This document shows, one piece after another, positions 33,513 through 35,722 of a stretch of 35,722 nucleotides of DNA; position 1 is the stretch's first letter; the number at the start of each line of letters is the position of its first letter. The translations under genes and the position numbers were made by a program. The notes beneath the pieces were generated by a model, which saw nothing but the letters and a program-made list of their open reading frames with translations, made no database searches and had not been told where the DNA came from. Origin of the DNA: Anaerolineae bacterium. GTDB taxonomy: Bacteria; Chloroflexota; Anaerolineae; Anaerolineales; Anaerolineaceae. Location: NCBI GenBank assembly GCA_013177815.1, contig JABLXM010000034.1, positions 1 to 35,722 on the forward strand, read 5' to 3'.

Positions 33513-33804
33513 GGCGTTATCCGGTAAGGGTGGGATCTTGCTTGAGGGTCAGACTTTGCCGTAACATGAATACGTGGCAGGGAGAGCATGAGATTCTTTG
33601 CCTGCGCTGCGGCTCAGAATGGTGCCATTTTTCCAAATGGCAGCGACTTGCGTTAATTATATAACCAAGCCGGGGAGGCTGGCGGCTCTCCTACATATGA
33701 ATGCATGGCAAGGGGATGATGAGATTCTTCGCCTGCGCTGCGATGCGGTTCAGAATGACATTGCTTAGGAAACTGGCGGCGCTCGCACCAATTAAATAAA
33801 AAAG
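33513..33804. repeat. Gene-free stretch with two REP-like repeats
   Basis: No gene is visible. Two related units on the minus strand, at about 33590-33637 and 33718-33760, each contain GAGATTCTT-GCCTGCGCTGCG...TCAGAATG. These are the reverse complement of the TCATTCTGA...GAAGAATCTC type also found at 35294 and 35389. Each sits after a similar lead-in (GGCAGGGAGAGCATGA and GGCAAGGGGATGATGA). Confidence 0.6.
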
Positions 33805-33877
33805 CTCCTGACCTAGGACTCGAACCTAGAACCTAGCGGTTAACAGCCGCCCGCTCTGCCAATTGAGCTAGTCAGGA
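33805..33877 (-). tRNA. tRNA-Asn (anticodon GTT)
   Basis: The 73-nt cloverleaf is complete. The acceptor pairs TCCTGAC with GTCAGGA. The D arm is GCTC/GAGC. The anticodon stem is GGCGG/CCGCT with loop CTGTTAA giving anticodon GTT. The T arm is CTAGG-TTCGAGT-CCTAG, and the discriminator base is G. CCA is not encoded. A T6 run follows the 3' end. An insertion sequence begins 60 nt upstream of its 5' end. Confidence 0.95.
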
Positions 33878-33968
33878 AGGCGTCGGAATTATATCACGGG
33901 ATGAATTGACGTCAAGATGCGCCGCTACAAAAGACACTGTCCCAAAGCTGGTAGGCAGTGAAAAAAGA

Positions 33969-34023
33969 GCAAGCTCAGAGTAATATGGTCGTTGCCTAGA
34001 CCGCCATAGACCAAGGAGCTTGC
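33969..34023 (+). promoter_or_regulatory. Inverted repeat able to sequester the transposase ribosome binding site
   Basis: GCAAGCTC (33969-33976) is complementary to GAGCTTGC (34016-34023). The right arm overlaps the AAGGAG ribosome binding site (34013-34018), 6 nt before ATG 34025. A transcript entering from outside the element could fold and mask translation, as described for other insertion sequences. Confidence 0.45.
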
Positions 34024-34024
34024 C

Positions 34025-35069
34025 ATGTCTATTGCCACTCTCAAACTTCCAGACGTCAAGTACTGCCAGGAAAAACGACCAAGCCGTTGCCCATACTGCA
34101 ATGGGGAGACCTTTCAACGCTGGGGGGCAACGCAAAACGGGTGAAGGACCCGCGTCTAGGCGAGGTGTTGGTATATCGCTATCGCTGCTGCCGGTGTCGA
34201 CGTACCTTTCGGCATTATCCAGAGGGAGTGGATCGAGCAAGCCAAACCCAACGAATGCGAGCTTTAGCAGCGATCGGATGGATCTTTGGAATGAGCTATC
34301 GTTGTTCACCCCGATACCTGAGTGGTTTTGGGATTGGCTTGAGCCGGATGAGCTCTGGCGAGATGTACAAGTTCGAGCTGGGCAGTTGGAAAAAGAAAGG
34401 TATTGGAAACCAGTTCGGGTGATGGGGATAGATGGCGCGTATGTACGCGGGTGGGGGCAGACCCAGCCTGTGTTAGTGGCTTTGGATATGGGCACAGGGC
34501 AACCGGTCACTGTAGGATATGTGGATGAAAAAGACCCTCAGGCAGTGAGGAAGTTCCTGGAACCACTCATGCAGCGCTTGGGGGTGAGCGTGATTGTCAG
34601 CGATGATCTCTCCAGCTACAAGCAGGTTGCTCAAGCCCTGCAGTTGGCACATCAGATTTGCCAGTTTCATGTACGGCATTGGGTTGGAAAAACATTGCAT
34701 GAGCTAAAAGAGAAGTTACCAACCGAAAATGTTCATCTGGTAGAGGAAATCAAGCAGATCATTCAAGACTTGCCGATCGAGGGTGACAAGCGCCTGATCG
34801 CAATGTATCGCCAGATGCCTCCATCTCAGAGGGGCAAAGCGGGAAGTGAATACACTCCGGTGGAGCCATTGCGCTATTTACTGATCCGCCTGGCTGAGAA
34901 TTGGGCTCATTTCCGGGTCTTTGACTGGCAACCGGATGTGCCCTGGACCAATAACCCCACCGAACAAGTGATAGGCAAAATGAAAATGAGAGCTCGAACT
35001 GTTCGAGGATATAAGAACTGGTCGGGCATGGTCAGTGGATTAATGCTGGCGGGTGTGGGTGTTGCCTAG
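34025..35069 (+). pseudogene. DDE transposase split over three frames
   Basis: The natural start is ATG 34025 with AAGGAG upstream. Segment 1 (to about 34143) encodes CPYCNGETFQRWG, the first half of a zinc finger. A -1 shift near the G6 run at 34120-34126 leads to segment 2 (to about 34350), with the second zinc-finger half CCRCRRTFRHYPEGVDRA and an HTH-like stretch. A second -1 shift near 34345-34365 leads to segment 3 (to TAG 35069). Segment 3 holds the catalytic core: GIDGAYVRGWG (Asp), VSDDLSSY (Asp), HVRHWVG, and NNPTEQVIGKMKMRARTVRGYKN (Glu). All catalytic residues seem present. Two shifts make an inactive copy most likely; programmed frameshifting or sequencing error are alternatives. 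Confidence 0.75.
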
Positions 35070-35160
35070 CCCGCCGAAGATAAGTATGAAGCAAACCGTG
35101 TCCGCATTTCTTCTCAATTTCACCAACCATTTTTGGGACAAACACCTTGGGCATTCCTGC

Positions 35161-35189
35161 TTGACAAAATAGAAATAGTGTTCTATAAT
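35161..35189 (+). promoter_or_regulatory. Consensus sigma70-type promoter without a visible gene
   Basis: TTGACA (35161-35166), a 17-nt spacer and TATAAT (35184-35189) match the consensus at all twelve positions with ideal spacing. A GC-rich discriminator region follows. No ORF starts downstream within the window. Confidence 0.7.
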
Positions 35190-35293
35190 AGTGTACCCGC
35201 CCGGGTCCCCGCCGCGCGGTCTTGCACCTTAAAAACTACATAGCCCTCATTCGAACCGCGAAAAAAACGGGAACGCATAGCTCCCTCCAACTT

Positions 35294-35337
35294 CGTCATT
35301 CTGAAGGAGCGTAGCGACTGAAGAATCTCATCGCACA
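35294..35337 (+). repeat. 44-bp direct repeat, copy 1 (REP-like)
   Basis: The unit begins CGTCATTCTGAAGGAGCGTA and ends AAGAATCTCATCGCACA. It is identical to the copy at 35389-35432. It belongs to the same broad family as the units at 33590 and 33718 and the interior of the 120-bp TIR element. Confidence 0.75.
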
Positions 35338-35388
35338 GCCAACCCGGCGCACCAAAAACAATCCCCCCAGCACTCCACCCCGCCAATC

Positions 35389-35432
35389 CGTCATTCTGAA
35401 GGAGCGTAGCGACTGAAGAATCTCATCGCACA
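35389..35432 (+). repeat. 44-bp direct repeat, copy 2 (REP-like)
   Basis: An exact duplicate of 35294-35337, offset by 95 bp in the same orientation. The sequence between the copies is unrelated, so the repeat unit rather than a longer segment has been copied. Confidence 0.75.
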
Positions 35433-35497
35433 CCCACAACCTCATCGACTTTGTCCTTTTTACCCCTTTTCTCTCCGGTCTCTTTGTTGAATATAAC

Positions 35498-35524
35498 CTC
35501 TGTGTCTCCGTGCCTCTGTGGTTG
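35498..35524 (+). repeat. Dispersed CTCTGTGTCTCCGTG-type repeat
   Basis: This pyrimidine-rich tract (CTCTGTGTCTCCGTGCCTCT then GTGGTTG) recurs in truncated form at the window end (35708-35722) and in degenerate form at 24464-24495. Function is unknown. Confidence 0.45.
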
Positions 35525-35722
35525 TTCCTCGTCATCATCGAGATCGCCGCGTCGCTGCGCTCCTCGCGAAGTTGGGCTGCAAGCCCGCCCTACACCCCTC
35601 ACCCATATTCGTTTCATTCGTTCCTTAATCCGACACCCCAAAAACGAATGCCAGGCGTACCCACATATAAGCGTTGGATGGCGTTGGCGCGCCACCCAAC
35701 ATATTTTTCTCCGTGTCTCTGT

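Larger units (their letters stand above)
33938..35140 (+). mobile_element. Insertion sequence, about 1.2 kb, with TGTCCCAAA terminal inverted repeats
   Basis: The left end TGTCCCAAAGCTGGTAGG and the right end (reverse complement TGTCCCAAAAATGGTTGG) match at 15 of 18 positions. The element carries one zinc-finger DDE transposase reading frame set. The flanks show at best an imperfect 5-bp duplication (GACAC at 33933-33937, AACAC at 35141-35145). The IS family is unassigned; the zinc-finger plus DDE layout recalls ISL3-like elements. Confidence 0.8.
35141..35722. other. Gene-free tail with an orphan promoter and dispersed repeats
   Basis: I see no coding gene. The stretch contains a consensus promoter (35161-35189), a GC-rich segment, a TTAAAAACTACATAG tract (35228-35242), two 44-bp direct repeats, a CTCTGTGTCTCCGTGCCTCTGTGG tract (35498-35521), a CGAGATCGCCGCGTCGCTGCGCTCCTCGCGA-type repeat near 35549-35579, a GGGCTGCAAGCCCGCCC tract near 35574-35590, and a truncated CTCCGTGTCTCTGT at the end. 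Confidence 0.6.

Noticed and set aside
33991-35075. Near-identical 15-bp direct repeats GTTGCCTAG(A/C)CCGCC as IS target duplication
   Set aside because: Both copies lie inside the terminal inverted repeats, one overlapping the transposase stop, so they cannot be a target-site duplication.

Overview
The window (35.7 kb, GC-rich, about 60% by eye) looks like a chromosomal segment of an Anaerolineae-type Chloroflexota bacterium. The evidence is indirect. There is a secreted DUF11-repeat giant with a C-terminal sortase domain, a lipoprotein with SH3b and NBR1-type Ig-like domains, many Thr/Pro-rich low-complexity linkers, a single-chain PHP-containing DnaE, and families of short intergenic repeats of the GTCATTCTGA...GAAGAATCTC type. 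No rRNA gene is present, so the taxonomy is an inference.

Layout. Positions 1-1430 hold a promoter, an 80-residue SelW-like selenoprotein (in-frame TGA at 227-229 followed by a bacterial SECIS-like hairpin) and trpS. Positions 1.4-7.1 kb hold an SH3b/LRR/NBR1-Ig lipoprotein (-), dtd (+) and a large polytopic GT-C-like membrane protein (-). Positions 7.1-11.9 kb hold dnaE, overlapped by a PhzF-family gene. Positions 11.97-22.0 kb are one gene for a 3351-residue secreted DUF11-repeat protein ending in LPATGF plus a complete sortase domain. Positions 22.2-25.3 kb hold lysS, greA and a LmbE/PIG-L deacetylase (all -). Positions 25.4-27.7 kb hold an SPFH protein (+), PspC (-) and a stand-alone secreted sortase-fold protein (-). 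Positions 27.8-31.8 kb hold a broken LytR-CpsA-Psr gene, a polytopic membrane protein and a secreted lytic-transglycosylase-like protein (all +). Positions 31.8-33.5 kb hold an AmrS-like radical SAM protein and a nitroreductase (-). Then come tRNA-Asn, a roughly 1.2 kb insertion sequence with a frameshifted transposase, and a gene-free tail with a consensus promoter and dispersed repeats.

Themes. Translation and housekeeping genes (trpS, dtd, lysS, greA, dnaE, tRNA-Asn) alternate with envelope genes (giant adhesin-like protein, two sortase-fold proteins, LCP remnant, lytic transglycosylase, GT-C protein, PspC, SPFH). A 120-bp terminal-inverted-repeat element occurs three times, each time between convergent genes, and shares its terminal TGTCCCAAA with the insertion sequence. 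Several promoters are of the TGnTATAAT type, and two place TATAAT exactly 6 nt before the start codon, suggesting leaderless mRNAs.

The most noteworthy items are the overlooked selenoprotein with its SECIS, the DUF11-LPATGF-sortase fusion, the MITE-like element at convergent junctions, and the orphan consensus promoter near the right end.
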